Source: an uncultured Eubacteriales bacterium (lineage in GTDB: Bacteria > Bacillota > Clostridia > Christensenellales > Borkfalkiaceae). From it: a stretch of 64,000 bases of DNA. A program made the translations under genes and the position numbers. Position 1 is the stretch's first letter; the number at the start of each line of letters is the position of its first letter. The stretch lies in NCBI GenBank assembly GCA_905209085.1, contig CAJLRM010000002.1, forward strand, positions 186,001 through 250,000, written 5' to 3'. The notes below the pieces were generated by a model, which saw nothing but the letters and a program-made list of their open reading frames with translations, was not told where the DNA came from and did no database searches. Positions 1-9,311 of the stretch are shown piece after piece.

Positions 1-1
1 C

Positions 2-1816
2 GCTTATGCGGAGGGAATGCTGAAAGAAAAGAAGAGCGCGCCTTTGTTCCATGCGGTGAAACTGCTGGAAAAGGACGAACTCGAAATCGCGGAAAGTCCC
101 GCGGAATCGGACAAATTGCAAAGATATCTTAAAGAAAGCGGCGGTCAAAAAGGGGGACTTAGCGGCGATACGGAAGCGGAGATCGCGGATGCGCGCTATC
201 AATACATATCCGAAAACTTTTCGCCCGTACTGAAAAAATCGTCGAAGTCGTCGAAGGGCAAGATCACGAAATCGGATAAGGCGGACAGAGTGCTCACCCA
301 TAAATGGGCGGGGATTCCTCTCTTTCTTCTCATCCTGTTTGCAATCTTCCATTTTACTTTTTCCGAGGACCTTTTCTATCTCGGCGCCATCGTCAGACCT
401 TTCGGCGAATGGGCGGGCGGGATTAAAGAAACTGCCGCGGGCGGCATCTTCTTTTCGGACGGATTGAATTCTCCCGGCGTCATTCTCGCCAATGCTCTGG
501 GGCTTTTGACGGATACGCTCACGGGGCTGGCGGGGCAGGGTATGGAAGCGGCGAACGCCGGCGCCTGGGCGGTCAGCTTTGTCTGCGACGGCGTGTTGGG
601 CGGTTTGTTCTCGGTGCTTTCCTTCCTGCCGCAGATCCTCGTTCTTTTCCTCTTCTTCTCCGTTTTGGAGGACAGCGGATATATGGCGCGCGTGGCGTTC
701 ATTCTCGACAGAATTTTCCGTCGCTTCGGCGTTTCGGGAAGAGCGTTTATGCCCATGATCATGGGCTTCGGATGCAGCGTGCCCGCGATGATCAATACCC
801 GTACCCTGTCCGACGAGAAAGAACGGACTGCCACCATCCGCGTCATTCCCTTCTTCTCCTGCGGCGCGAAGCTGCCCATTTTGACGGCTATCGCGGGCGG
901 TATCGTCACGAAATTCGGCGTCGGCAACGCGGACGCCATCACCTATTCCATGTACGTCTTGGGCATGGCGGCGGCTGTCGTTTGTCTTTTAGTGATGCGC
1001 AGCACGACGATGAAAGGAGAAACGCCTCCCTTTATCATGGAGCTTCCCGCCTATCACGCGCCGAGATTGCGCAATCTGATGCTGCACTTGTGGGATAAAG
1101 TAAAACATTTCGTCAAGAAGGCGTTTACGATTATTCTCGCTTCTACTATCGTCATCTGGTTCCTATCCAAATTCGGCTGGGATTGGCATTATATCGGCGA
1201 CGATATGGACAGTTCCATTCTCGCCTCTTTGGGCAAACTCATTCAACCCATTTTCACGCCGCTCGGCTTCGGTTCGCAATTGTCTGCGTTCGGCTGGGTG
1301 TTCGCGGTGGCGGCGGTGACGGGGCTCATCGCCAAGGAAAACGTCATCGCCACCTTCTTCACGCTCGCCTGCTGTATCGTGGCGGCTGCCGGAAACGGCG
1401 CGCTCGCGGGACTTCCCGAAGAAACTTTACAGGAAATCCTTGCGCTGATAGAGGGCGGGGAAGCCAGCGAAGACGGCGTCCTCGAAGCGGTGGCGATGAT
1501 TCAGGCTACGGGTATCACCGTTCCCGCGCTGCTTTCCTTCATCGCGTTCAATATGACGACGATTCCCTGCTTCGCGGCGGTGGCGACGGCAAAAGCCGAA
1601 CTGCCCGCAGGCAAATTGAAGTGGACGATCCTCTTCTGGATGGTTTCTTCCTACGCCATCTCGGCGGCGGTATACACCATCGGCAGCTGGTGGTGGACGG
1701 CGTTCCTCTGGCTGGCGGCTGCCGCGATCGTCACGGCGATCATCGTGCTCAAAAATAAATCCGACAAAAAGATGACTTTGAAAGCCGATTCGGACGCAAA
1801 GGCGCAGGCGGCTTGA
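2..1816 (+). CDS. feoB: Ferrous iron transport protein B, C-terminal part (5' end outside window)
   Basis: This is the membrane part of FeoB, the GTP-driven Fe(II) importer of the cytoplasmic membrane. The frame is open from base 2, so the N-terminal G domain and its Walker motifs lie outside the window. Visible are the helical spacer, then the Gate/FeoB_C core with motifs EDSGYMARVAF, MIMGFGCSVPA and FFSCGAKLP, where a conserved Cys sits in each gate repeat, and the late GLIAKENVIATF helix. The tail is Lys-rich. A Cys-rich partner gene follows at 2353, as is common in Firmicutes. The methionine at base 17 is internal to the family and should not be taken as the start. Confidence 0.95.
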   Translation, partial: AYAEGMLKEKKSAPLFHAVKLLEKDELEIAESPAESDKLQRYLKESGGQKGGLSGDTEAEIADARYQYISENFSPVLKKSSKSSKGKITKSDKADRVLTHKWAGIPLFLLILFAIFHFTFSEDLFYLGAIVRPFGEWAGGIKETAAGGIFFSDGLNSPGVILANALGLLTDTLTGLAGQGMEAANAGAWAVSFVCDGVLGGLFSVLSFLPQILVLFLFFSVLEDSGYMARVAFILDRIFRRFGVSGRAFMPMIMGFGCSVPAMINTRTLSDEKERTATIRVIPFFSCGAKLPILTAIAGGIVTKFGVGNADAITYSMYVLGMAAAVVCLLVMRSTTMKGETPPFIMELPAYHAPRLRNLMLHLWDKVKHFVKKAFTIILASTIVIWFLSKFGWDWHYIGDDMDSSILASLGKLIQPIFTPLGFGSQLSAFGWVFAVAAVTGLIAKENVIATFFTLACCIVAAAGNGALAGLPEETLQEILALIEGGEASEDGVLEAVAMIQATGITVPALLSFIAFNMTTIPCFAAVATAKAELPAGKLKWTILFWMVSSYAISAAVYTIGSWWWTAFLWLAAAAIVTAIIVLKNKSDKKMTLKADSDAKAQAA

Positions 1817-2352
1817 TAAAGCTTTCCCCTTCCTCTCAAAACTCTTCCTTTCGGCTTTCCTGAAAGGGACTGAAACTTTCAAAAATTCGGCTCCGGACGT
1901 CCGCGCTTGTCGGATGCCCGGAACTGAAAGGAAAGCGCGGGCGCCTTTGGCGCATAAAAAATGCAGCCGAAAGACGAAGGGAAAAAGCTTTGGAATATTT
2001 TGTCGGATTCGCTTGACAAATTGTTTTTGAAAGAATCGGAAAGTAAGCGGAACGCCTGTTTTCGGGGCGCTTGTCCCGTAAACTTTTTGAAAACGCAAAA
2101 GTGCGGCCCAGATTCTTTCGTCGCTTTAAACGTTCAGTTTTTAAAAAGCGTTTCCTATCGATTTTTGTCCGCCGCATTGGTTTTTGCGGGGCAAACGGCG
2201 GCGGAAAGATAAAACGCGCTTCAAATTCTTCATCGCCCGTGTAAAGACAGCATTTCCCCGCCGCGGCGGAAAAAACGTTAAAGTTGTTTCGCGGCTTATT
2301 CGGTCGGAAAAAATTTTTCTTGCACTCGGCATTCTTCTATCGGGAGGAGATC
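1817..2352. other. Intergenic region between feoB and its small partner
   Basis: About 530 bases without a convincing gene. The short open frames here lack ribosome sites and family resemblance. A good Shine-Dalgarno (GGGAGGAGA, 2342-2350) closes the region just before the next start. No clear terminator or riboswitch was seen. Confidence 0.5.
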
Positions 2353-2538
2353 ATGAAACCCATCGAAATCATCATCGTAATTGCGGCGGTCGCCATCGTG
2401 GCGGCGGTGATCGTATGCGCGATTATCCGTAAAAAACAAGGCAAATCGTCGGGCTGTGACTGCGGCTGTTCTTCCTGTCCGCATTCCGGCGCGTGCGCTT
2501 CCCGTAAGGCAAAAAAGCCTTCTAAGCCGAATAAATAA
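2353..2538 (+). CDS. FeoB-associated Cys-rich membrane protein
   Basis: A 61-residue protein with one N-terminal membrane helix (runs of I, V and A over residues 4-22), then KKQGK and a Cys-rich tail carrying CDCGCSSCPHSGAC and a basic C-terminus. Length, layout and position after feoB match the FeoB-associated Cys-rich membrane protein family, which is thought to help iron handling at the FeoB pore; its biochemical role is not settled. The ATG at 2353 was chosen because GGGAGGAGA lies 2-10 bases before it. The frame is open further upstream but without a ribosome site. A terminator follows at 2580. Confidence 0.88.
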   Translation: MKPIEIIIVIAAVAIVAAVIVCAIIRKKQGKSSGCDCGCSSCPHSGACASRKAKKPSKPNK

Positions 2539-2579
2539 ACCGACCGTTTCCGTTCCTTCCCGAAAAGAAATTTCACGGG

Positions 2580-2617
2580 CGGGAGGAAGGGCGAAAACCC
2601 TCCCGTTTCGTTTCTTT
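2580..2617 (+). terminator. Rho-independent terminator after the feo genes
   Basis: Seven-base stem CGGGAGG (2580-2586) with CCTCCCG (2599-2605), followed by a T-rich run (TTTCGTTTCTTT). It would end the feo transcript. Confidence 0.7.
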
Positions 2618-3273
2618 GTAAGCGGCGCCGCTTTTTAAGCTTGCGCGGGCGGAAACGGCGGAAACCCTGATTCTTATGTTCATACGTTACCGATTTATAT
2701 AACTCTATTTCATTGACGAAAAAGCGGGCGTTTTCTCCTTGTGCTCATAGGGGATACGGTTCGCTTTTTTGTCGCGCTTTCCCGTCGTTTTGGTTGCGTT
2801 TTATGCGTATTTATGATAGAATATAGGGGAAAATTCAATATTATAAATCGAAAGACCCGAATCGGGAAAGGGAGGCGTTCTTTGAAAACGGCTTCCTCTT
2901 TAAAGAATTGCGGCGGTTTGCGGGAGCGGAAGACGAAAGAATGAAAAAGAGCTTTCTTTCAGGCGGGAACGCCGCAAAGAGCGTCCGTTTGGCGGACGAA
3001 AGATAGGCATAAAACGCGGCCGATCAATCCTTTTTCGCGCGAAAAGTCGTCGGCAATCGCGGAGAAAAGGGCGTTTTTTCGGATAGGCGCATAGCGTTTG
3101 CCCTTTTTACGGGCGCGGCTCTTCTTTTTTTGGAGGACAAGCGGCGGATACGCGCGTTAAAGATGTTTCGCCCAAGAGTTCCCCTTAAAAACGCGGCGCG
3201 TCTTGAAGGGAGAACGTCGGGACGCCGCGCCGTTTGGGTCGGAGTTTTTATAGAGTAGGAGGCATAGCTGATT
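2618..3273. other. Intergenic region upstream of the ABC exporter
   Basis: About 650 bases with no supported gene. It holds one candidate sigma-A promoter at 2794-2822 and a Shine-Dalgarno (AGGAGG, 3257-3262) before the exporter start. If that promoter drives the exporter, the leader is over 400 bases; no recognised riboswitch was seen in it. Confidence 0.45.
2794..2822 (+). promoter_or_regulatory. Candidate sigma-A promoter
   Basis: TTGCGT (2794-2799), 17-base spacer, TAGAAT (2817-2822). Likely source of the transcript for the downstream exporter, at long distance. Confidence 0.4.
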
Positions 3274-5001
3274 ATGAAGCTGATCAGGAGATTCTTTTCC
3301 TATTATCGGCCGCATCGGCGGCTGTTTATCGTAGATTTGATCTGTTCGTTTACGATTTCCGTCTGCAATCTGTTTTATCCCATGATCGCGCGGAATATCA
3401 TGAACGATTACGTCCCCAATCAGAATCTGCGGCTGCTGATCGTCTGGGCGATCGTTTTGGCGGCTATTTACGCGGTGAAGAGCGTGCTTACTTTCATCGT
3501 CGGATATTGGGGGCACGTTTTAGGCGTTCGCATTCAAGGGGATATGCGGCGGGATTTGTTCCGACATATCGAAACGCAGCCCTTTTCCTTTTTTGACGAG
3601 AACAAGACGGGCGGCATCATGTCCCGCATCATCAACGACCTTTTCGAGGTTTCCGAGCTGGCGCATCACGGACCCGAGGACGTTTTCAATTCCTTTATTT
3701 CCATCGTCGGCGCGCTGATCATGCTCTGCACCATCAACGGCTGGCTGGCGCTCATCGTGCTCTGTTACATTCCCTTTATGCTGTTTTTTGCGATCAAGGC
3801 GCGCGGGCGCATGAACAAAGCGTTCGAGGAATCGAGAAAGAAGGTGGCGGAAATCAACGCCGAAATCGAGTCTTCTGTTTCGGGCGTGCGCATCACGAAG
3901 GCTTACAACGCCGAAAACACGGAAGAGAAAAAGTTTGACGTCGTCAACGGCAGATTTAAAAAGGCGCGCGCGGAATCCTATCGCGCGATGGGAATGTTTC
4001 AGGGGGGTATGTCTGCGTTCAACGACTTTTTGTATCTGCTGGCTCTCGTTTCGGGCGGATTGCTGTTCTATTTCGACGTCGTCACGGGCGCGGACTTTAC
4101 GGCGTATATTCTCTATATCACCATGCTTTTGAACCCCTTGCGCACTTTGGTGACGCTGTTTGAACAGATCCAGGACGGCATGACGGGCTTCAAGCGCTTC
4201 TGCGAGTTGATGGATATGCCCTCCGAGTATCAGCCCGAACGTCCCGTCGAAACCGATCTCGACGGCGATATTGTGTTCGACGACGTGACGTTCGGCTATA
4301 AAAATCGACAGGGGGAGGACACGGCGGTGCTGAAAGGCATTTCCTTCACCGTCAAAAAGGGGGAAACCGTGGCGCTCGTCGGCTCCTCGGGCGGCGGAAA
4401 GACGACCATTTGCCATCTCCTGCCCCGTTTCTATCTCAGGGACGGAGGCGTCATTTCCATCGGCGGAACGGATATCAACGACGTTTCCAGCGAAACGCTG
4501 CGGGACAAGATAGCCGTCGTCGCCCAGGACGTCTTTCTCTTCGCGGGGAGCATCCGCGACAATATCATGTACGGCTCCCCCGACAAATCGGAAGCGGAAA
4601 TGATCCTTGCCGCCAAGCGCGCCAATATCCACGATTACGTCATGGGGCTTCCCGGCGGTTACGAAACGGAAGTGGGGGAACGGGGCGTCAAGCTTTCGGG
4701 CGGTCAGAAACAACGCATTTCCATCGCCCGCGCCTTTTTGAAGAATCCGCCCGTGCTGATTTTGGACGAGGCGACTTCCGCGCTCGACAACATGACGGAA
4801 ATGCAGATCCAAAGTTCGCTTGCCGAGCTTTCCAAGGGCAGGACGACGCTAGTAGTGGCGCACAGGCTTTCCACCGTCAAAAACGCCGACGAGATACTTG
4901 TGGTGACGGACGGCGTGATTGCGGAAAGAGGCACTCACGAGGAATTGGTGGAGAAAGGCGGTTTGTATGCCGAACTTTACCGCTATCAGTTTCGCGAATG
5001 A
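3274..5001 (+). CDS. ABC transporter, fused membrane and ATPase domains (exporter type)
   Basis: A 575-residue half-transporter of the MsbA/BmrA type: six membrane helices (residues about 15-310) followed by one nucleotide-binding domain. The ATPase half shows Walker A GSSGGGKT, Q-loop VAQDVFLFAG, signature LSGGQKQR, Walker B VLILDEATS and switch His in VVAHRLS, so all catalytic motifs are intact. It should work as a homodimer exporting a lipid, drug or peptide; the substrate cannot be read from sequence. AGGAGG at 3257-3262 supports the start. The phosphatase gene 72 bases downstream may share its transcript. Confidence 0.9.
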   Translation: MKLIRRFFSYYRPHRRLFIVDLICSFTISVCNLFYPMIARNIMNDYVPNQNLRLLIVWAIVLAAIYAVKSVLTFIVGYWGHVLGVRIQGDMRRDLFRHIETQPFSFFDENKTGGIMSRIINDLFEVSELAHHGPEDVFNSFISIVGALIMLCTINGWLALIVLCYIPFMLFFAIKARGRMNKAFEESRKKVAEINAEIESSVSGVRITKAYNAENTEEKKFDVVNGRFKKARAESYRAMGMFQGGMSAFNDFLYLLALVSGGLLFYFDVVTGADFTAYILYITMLLNPLRTLVTLFEQIQDGMTGFKRFCELMDMPSEYQPERPVETDLDGDIVFDDVTFGYKNRQGEDTAVLKGISFTVKKGETVALVGSSGGGKTTICHLLPRFYLRDGGVISIGGTDINDVSSETLRDKIAVVAQDVFLFAGSIRDNIMYGSPDKSEAEMILAAKRANIHDYVMGLPGGYETEVGERGVKLSGGQKQRISIARAFLKNPPVLILDEATSALDNMTEMQIQSSLAELSKGRTTLVVAHRLSTVKNADEILVVTDGVIAERGTHEELVEKGGLYAELYRYQFRE

Positions 5002-5073
5002 GCGTTTTTCAAAGGCAGAAGCGACGCGCGAAAAGCCGTTTGAAAGAGATAAATCAGGACATCGGAGATACCC

Positions 5074-5532
5074 ATGTATAGGATTATGTTCGTCTGTCAC
5101 GGCAATATCTGCCGTTCGCCGATGGCGGAATTCGTCTTTAAAGATATGCTTGGTAAGGCGGGAAGGGAGAAAGAATTTTTCGTGGCCTCGTCCGCGGTTT
5201 CCTCGGAGGAAATTTGGAATGGCGTCGGCAATCCCGTCTACCCGCCCGTAAAGGCGTTGTTAAACGCGCGCGGCATCTCGTGCGAGGGGAAGCGCGCGGT
5301 GCAGCTCAAAGCGTCCGACGCGGAAAAGTACGATTTGTTTCTCTGTATGGACGATAGCAACCTGCGGGGCGCCGGGCGCATTCTCGGCGCCGGCGGCGCA
5401 CAGAAGTGCAGAAAATTGCTCTCTTTTGCGGGAAGCGACGCGGACGTGTCCGATCCGTGGTATACGCGGGATTTCGAGGCCGCCTATCGGGACATTTGCC
5501 GCGGATGCAAAGGACTCTTGGAAAAATTCTGA
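5074..5532 (+). CDS. Low-molecular-weight protein-tyrosine phosphatase
   Basis: A 152-residue cytoplasmic phosphatase. The N-terminal loop C8-HGNIC-R14-S is the CX5R phosphate-binding site with nucleophile Cys8, and the late DPWY motif (about residue 131) supplies the general acid Asp and the Tyr residues typical of the class. Length fits the family. In Gram-positive bacteria such enzymes dephosphorylate protein Tyr or Arg; which applies here is unknown. GGAGA lies 6 bases before the start. Confidence 0.92.
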   Translation: MYRIMFVCHGNICRSPMAEFVFKDMLGKAGREKEFFVASSAVSSEEIWNGVGNPVYPPVKALLNARGISCEGKRAVQLKASDAEKYDLFLCMDDSNLRGAGRILGAGGAQKCRKLLSFAGSDADVSDPWYTRDFEAAYRDICRGCKGLLEKF

Positions 5533-5570
5533 ACACGAAAAACGTTGGAAAGGGGAAAGAAAAATTGGAA

Positions 5571-6452
5571 ATGGATCTCGCGGAAAAGTACGAGAAAAAA
5601 TATTTCGAAAAAAGATGCAGGTACGAAATTCGTCAGGAATTGAAATGCGACGAGTATTTTTATCAAAAGACGGACGGCGCGTCTTTATATGAAGAATACT
5701 GTCTGCGCTGTAAAAGCTGCGAGAATTTTTATCAAAATTGCGGGTTGTATTTTTCCTCGGGCGAATATACCGACGATTTTGAAAAGCAGGTCGCCGCTGC
5801 GGCGGTCCATTTGAAAAATCAGAAAGAGCTGGAAGAATTTGTCGGGCGTTGCAGTCCGCGCTTAAAAGCCGTATATTTGGGCGGCCGCTTCGAGGATTTG
5901 ACTTGTCTGGAAAAATTTTACGATTTGGAGATGGCCTATCTCTATCCCCCGCGGGTCAAAAAACTGTGGAATATGAAAAAAACGCCCTCTTTTCAATGCT
6001 TAGAGATCGAGGGCGGAAAAAATATTACCGATTTAAGCGGACTTTCCGAGGCGCGTGCTTTGCGGTATTTCCAGATAAGTCCGATTACTTCGCAGATAAA
6101 TCCGAATCGGGTGGAAAGTTTTGCGCCGCTCGCTTGTCTGCCCGAGCTGGAAGAGGTGGTTCTCAGCGGTACGATTCCGCTCGACGGGGAGATAAGTCCT
6201 TTTATCTCCCTGCCCAAATTGAAAAGAATGTGGGTTTCTCCCAATCTTTTTTCCGTGCAGGAATACGCCCGCTTCGAGGCGTTAAAGTTCCTGTTCGACG
6301 AGGACGAGGAATATGGGATTTTCAAAAACGGAGATGTCGAATGGCCGTACGGGATCGGACAGCGTCGATTTCTCACGGATAAACGCAAACGGGAATTTTT
6401 GGAAAACTATCGCCTCCTTATGAGTCGGGCTTTGGAAAATCGGCAAAAATAA
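5571..6452 (+). CDS. Leucine-rich-repeat-like protein of unknown function
   Basis: About 293 residues, cytoplasmic, no signal peptide. An N-terminal part carries four Cys including CLRCKSCENFYQNC, which looks like a small metal site. The middle has irregular repeats of the LKxVYLGG/LECLEIEGG/LEEVVLSG kind, about 20-25 residues apart, as in leucine-rich-repeat solenoids. The ATG at 5571 was chosen; a TTG two codons earlier (5565) is closer to the ribosome site AAGGGGAAAG and is a real alternative. The gene starts 38 bases after the phosphatase and may be co-transcribed. No function is proposed. Confidence 0.7.
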   Translation: MDLAEKYEKKYFEKRCRYEIRQELKCDEYFYQKTDGASLYEEYCLRCKSCENFYQNCGLYFSSGEYTDDFEKQVAAAAVHLKNQKELEEFVGRCSPRLKAVYLGGRFEDLTCLEKFYDLEMAYLYPPRVKKLWNMKKTPSFQCLEIEGGKNITDLSGLSEARALRYFQISPITSQINPNRVESFAPLACLPELEEVVLSGTIPLDGEISPFISLPKLKRMWVSPNLFSVQEYARFEALKFLFDEDEEYGIFKNGDVEWPYGIGQRRFLTDKRKREFLENYRLLMSRALENRQK

Positions 6453-6550
6453 AAAACGCGGCTTATCTCCTTACGCATTGGTTTTTGAAAAATGCGGAAA
6501 GGAAAAAGGCGGGAAATCCTCCGCGCGAAAATCGCAGGGAGATTCTATCA

Positions 6551-6590
6551 AAAACGGGAAGGACGCATTCGCGCCTTCCCGTCCGTTTTT
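6551..6590 (-). terminator. Terminator, probably bidirectional, between converging genes
   Basis: Stem CGGGAAGG (6555-6562) with CCTTCCCG (6574-6581). Reading leftwards it is followed by TTTTTGATAG; reading rightwards by TCCGTTTTTATTTTT. It serves the two converging genes on either side. Confidence 0.75.
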
Positions 6591-6600
6591 ATTTTTAGCG

Positions 6601-7836
6601 TCAGCTTCCCTTTTTGCGCCGCCAGGGAAAGAGCGTTCGCTTGCTCTTTTTTTCGGGAAGCGCCGCCTGCCGCTTGGCGTCCTCTTCGCTTTGGGGAAAG
6701 GCGGATCCGTTTTCTTCCTCCGGGTCCTCGCCGTCCTCCTCGTCGCCTTCGCCGTCTGCCAAAAGAAAGGGGATCTGTTCCTCGTCGAAAAAGTCCGCGC
6801 TTTCCTCCTCGCCCAGCTCGTAAAAATTCGTATTTTCAAAGTCGGCGTTCTCGTTTTCTTCCTCTTCGAACACCTCTTTGTCGGGGGACAGGGCGCCGTT
6901 TTCCTCTCCGCCCGTAAGCTTCGCTTTGAGCCGTCGAAAGAGGGAAGGCTTCTTGCGCGCGTCCGTTTCGGGCGCGTCGGAGAGGGCGAGGGCTGTTTCC
7001 GCATTCGCCCCGGCATCGGCGGAAGGAAGATACTTTGCGTCTTCTTCCGCGGCGTTTTTCCCCGCGAGCCGCGCGGCTTTTTCTTCCGCCTTTTTCTGCT
7101 TGTCCGCATCCCTTAACAATTTGGTTTCGATGCGCACGGAATTTTTCTGCTCCCGCTTTTGTTCTTTCGCCGTCTGCTTCGCCGCCGTGCGTTCCACTTC
7201 GCGTCGGATTTTTTCCTCCGCCTTTTTCCGTTTTTGTTCGGCGCGGTACGCCTCGACTTTCTCTTTGAGTTTGAGCTGATTTTTCGTCAGTTCTTTCTGA
7301 GGCGTCACTTCCTTGCCCGTCACCTTTTTAAAGAAATTTCCCACCGAACGCACGGGCTTCAACATATTGTCGAGGTCCGCTTCCAATCCTTCCAAAATAA
7401 AATTGACGCGATTGGTTAAAATCTTGATGAGTACCTCGAAAATGATCTGCAAACACCATCCGACAATCATCAGCGCCGCCAAAATGACGGAGAGGGCGGA
7501 AACGTGTTCCACGGCGGTACAGATGCCGTAAACGGTCAGTCCCAGCGTAAACAGCTTGATGAGCCGCTTGCACCAGACGTACACCGCCGTGCCCGTCTTT
7601 TTGACGGTTTTGCCTTCGGGAGTCTTCCCGAGCGAGGTCATGGTGAGGAAGAACACGAAATACGAGGTGGAGATTACCAGGAGCACGATATTCAGGGCGA
7701 GGTAGCCCGTCCCGACGATCAAGGTATAGATAAGATAAATTATGTAAATGATTTGTGTGGCGACGTTGCGGATATAATCCGTTTTTTTCAGGTCGGATAT
7801 CGTCTGCTTGATCGCCATTTTCGTATAATCGAGCAT
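6601..7836 (-). CDS. Membrane protein with long charged cytoplasmic tail, function unknown
   Basis: About 411 residues from the ATG at 7836. The first third has three to four membrane helices (for example IIYIIYLIYTLIVG and LAALMIVGWCLQIIF). It is followed by a Lys/Glu-rich coiled-coil region with many KKAEEK steps, then a very acidic segment rich in EEEE and DEEDGED, and a basic C-terminus (KRTLFPWRRKKGS). No family was recognised. The open frame runs further upstream to 8052 but that part is Arg/Cys-rich and low in hydrophobic pattern, so the start was placed at the Met before LDYTKMAIKQ, with GGGAG some 12 bases before it. Possible role as a scaffold at the membrane is only a guess. Confidence 0.75.
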   Translation of the reverse strand: MLDYTKMAIKQTISDLKKTDYIRNVATQIIYIIYLIYTLIVGTGYLALNIVLLVISTSYFVFFLTMTSLGKTPEGKTVKKTGTAVYVWCKRLIKLFTLGLTVYGICTAVEHVSALSVILAALMIVGWCLQIIFEVLIKILTNRVNFILEGLEADLDNMLKPVRSVGNFFKKVTGKEVTPQKELTKNQLKLKEKVEAYRAEQKRKKAEEKIRREVERTAAKQTAKEQKREQKNSVRIETKLLRDADKQKKAEEKAARLAGKNAAEEDAKYLPSADAGANAETALALSDAPETDARKKPSLFRRLKAKLTGGEENGALSPDKEVFEEEENENADFENTNFYELGEEESADFFDEEQIPFLLADGEGDEEDGEDPEEENGSAFPQSEEDAKRQAALPEKKSKRTLFPWRRKKGS

Positions 7837-8040
7837 AGAAACGGCTTCTCCCGAAAGACGGCGAATTTTAAAAAATGCCGCCTTTTCTGCGGTGTGCCGA
7901 CGCAAAACAGGACATGGGCAAAGAGAAACTTTTACTGAGCGCGGAAGGGAAAAAGAGAGAAAGTATACTTTTCCCGCCGAGCGGCAGACGTTTCCAAAAA
8001 GGAGGCTGATATCGCCTCTGCGTCGATACGACCTGATTTC

Positions 8041-8068
8041 ATTATACACCAAACGAGCGAAAATTCAA
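8041..8068 (-). promoter_or_regulatory. Sigma-A-like promoter, leftward
   Basis: On the minus strand TTGAAT (8063-8068), 16-base spacer, TATAAT (8041-8046). It would drive the membrane gene starting at 7836 with a leader of about 200 bases. Confidence 0.5.
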
Positions 8069-8140
8069 ACCGAATTACAGAGGAAAATTCTTCTTTTTTG
8101 TCGAGCGGGTTTGGATTTTTTCTCAAAACTTCGGCGGCGC

Positions 8141-8169
8141 TTGCTTTTTGCGCGGCGCTGTGGTACAAT
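8141..8169 (+). promoter_or_regulatory. Sigma-A-like promoter, rightward
   Basis: TTGCTT (8141-8146), 17-base spacer, TACAAT (8164-8169), some 60 bases before the DUF697-like gene. It is divergent from the leftward promoter at 8041. Confidence 0.55.
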
Positions 8170-8228
8170 GGTAGCACTCGATACGCCGGCGGGGACAAGC
8201 GCGTCGGACGGGATAAGGAAACAAACCT

Positions 8229-9311
8229 ATGAGAAAGAAAAAGAAAAAAAACGGGGAGGAAAACGTTTCTCTCACGGTGACGACGCCCAAGGCAAAGCAA
8301 TACGCGGCGCGGGCGCAGGAGGATTCCACGGGCTTCGCGGATTCCATGTCCGACGCCTTCAAACAGAAAAACGAAAAAAATTTCTTCGCCGCTATTTTGG
8401 CGGCGGTGGCGATCATCGTCATTCTGATCATCGGCGCTTTGGCAAACGTTCTCTCCCTCTGTTTTGAGGTAAACCGCGTTTTCGGATACCTGATGGTCGC
8501 TTTGACGGCGCTCCTCATCCTTCTTTTCGTGGTGCGCCCGATCGCGAAAGTGCTTGGCGCGCGGTTTTTCATCACCGATATCACGTCGGACAAATGCGAT
8601 ATGGCGCGCCGCAGAAACTACCGCGCCCTGAAAGATACGGCGCGCGCGCTCGTGGAATATCATGCCAATCCGAGAAATTATAAATTCAGATACCTTTCTT
8701 CGGAAAACGCCGAAAAAATTGACGCCGCGCTCGACGAAGGGGACAAGGACGAGCTGAAAAAGACGATGCGGCAGGTGTATGCCACGGACGTGGCTTCCTG
8801 CGCAAACGCTCTGATTTGGAAGAGCGCGGGCAAGGTGTTTTTGACCACTTCCATTTCTCAAAGCGACAAGATCGACGCCCTCTCCGTGCTGCTCGTCAAC
8901 CTCTCTTTGGTCAAGCAGATCGTGGGCGTTTACGGCTATCGCCCCTCTTACGCCAAACTCTTCCGCGTCTACACCGCGGTCCTGCGCAATTCGCTGATCG
9001 CCTACGGGATGCAGAACGTCAATTGGTTCAACGTGTTCGGAAAATTTTTTACGGGGCTGGCGCGCAAGATTCCCTTCCTCGACACCCTCGTGGACAGCGC
9101 CGTACAGGGAACGGTGAGCGCTTTCATGACCGTGCTGGTCGGCTACAAAACCAAGAAATATCTCTGCTCCGACTATAAGAAGCAGGAAAAGCTGGATATG
9201 GACATACAGGACGCGGTGGACGTCGGGGACGACGAGGTGAAGATCGCTTCCGCGTGGGCGAAAAAGATTCAGCGGGAAAACGAACGGGGCAGGGAAGAAA
9301 CGAACGCATGA
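8229..9311 (+). CDS. DUF697/YcjF-like membrane protein
   Basis: A 360-residue protein: basic start, polar segment, two adjacent membrane helices (residues about 55-105), then a soluble part with VDSAVQGTVSAFMTVLVGYKTKKY near residue 290 (only part of it is diagnostic). This layout resembles the DUF697/YcjF group, which often partners GTPases of the YcjX or Era-like kind; no GTPase gene is seen next to it here. AAGGAAA lies before the start. Its stop overlaps the next start (ATGA at 9308-9311), so the two genes are translationally coupled. Family assignment is moderate. Confidence 0.6.
   Translation: MRKKKKKNGEENVSLTVTTPKAKQYAARAQEDSTGFADSMSDAFKQKNEKNFFAAILAAVAIIVILIIGALANVLSLCFEVNRVFGYLMVALTALLILLFVVRPIAKVLGARFFITDITSDKCDMARRRNYRALKDTARALVEYHANPRNYKFRYLSSENAEKIDAALDEGDKDELKKTMRQVYATDVASCANALIWKSAGKVFLTTSISQSDKIDALSVLLVNLSLVKQIVGVYGYRPSYAKLFRVYTAVLRNSLIAYGMQNVNWFNVFGKFFTGLARKIPFLDTLVDSAVQGTVSAFMTVLVGYKTKKYLCSDYKKQEKLDMDIQDAVDVGDDEVKIASAWAKKIQRENERGREETNA

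Noticed and set aside
3520..4812. 430-codon leftward frame inside the ABC exporter gene
   Set aside because: It lies wholly opposite a gene with every ABC motif; its own product is His/Arg/Gln-rich with no family pattern.
6478..7116. Long open frames opposite the acidic-tail membrane gene
   Set aside because: They are shadows of the leftward gene at 6601-7836; composition is extreme (Arg/Phe/Ser runs) and ribosome sites are absent.
8160..8180. tRNA-like stretch (GTGGTACAATGGTAGCAC)
   Set aside because: Resembles a D-loop by eye, but no acceptor stem, anticodon arm or T-loop is nearby; it is a -10 region instead.
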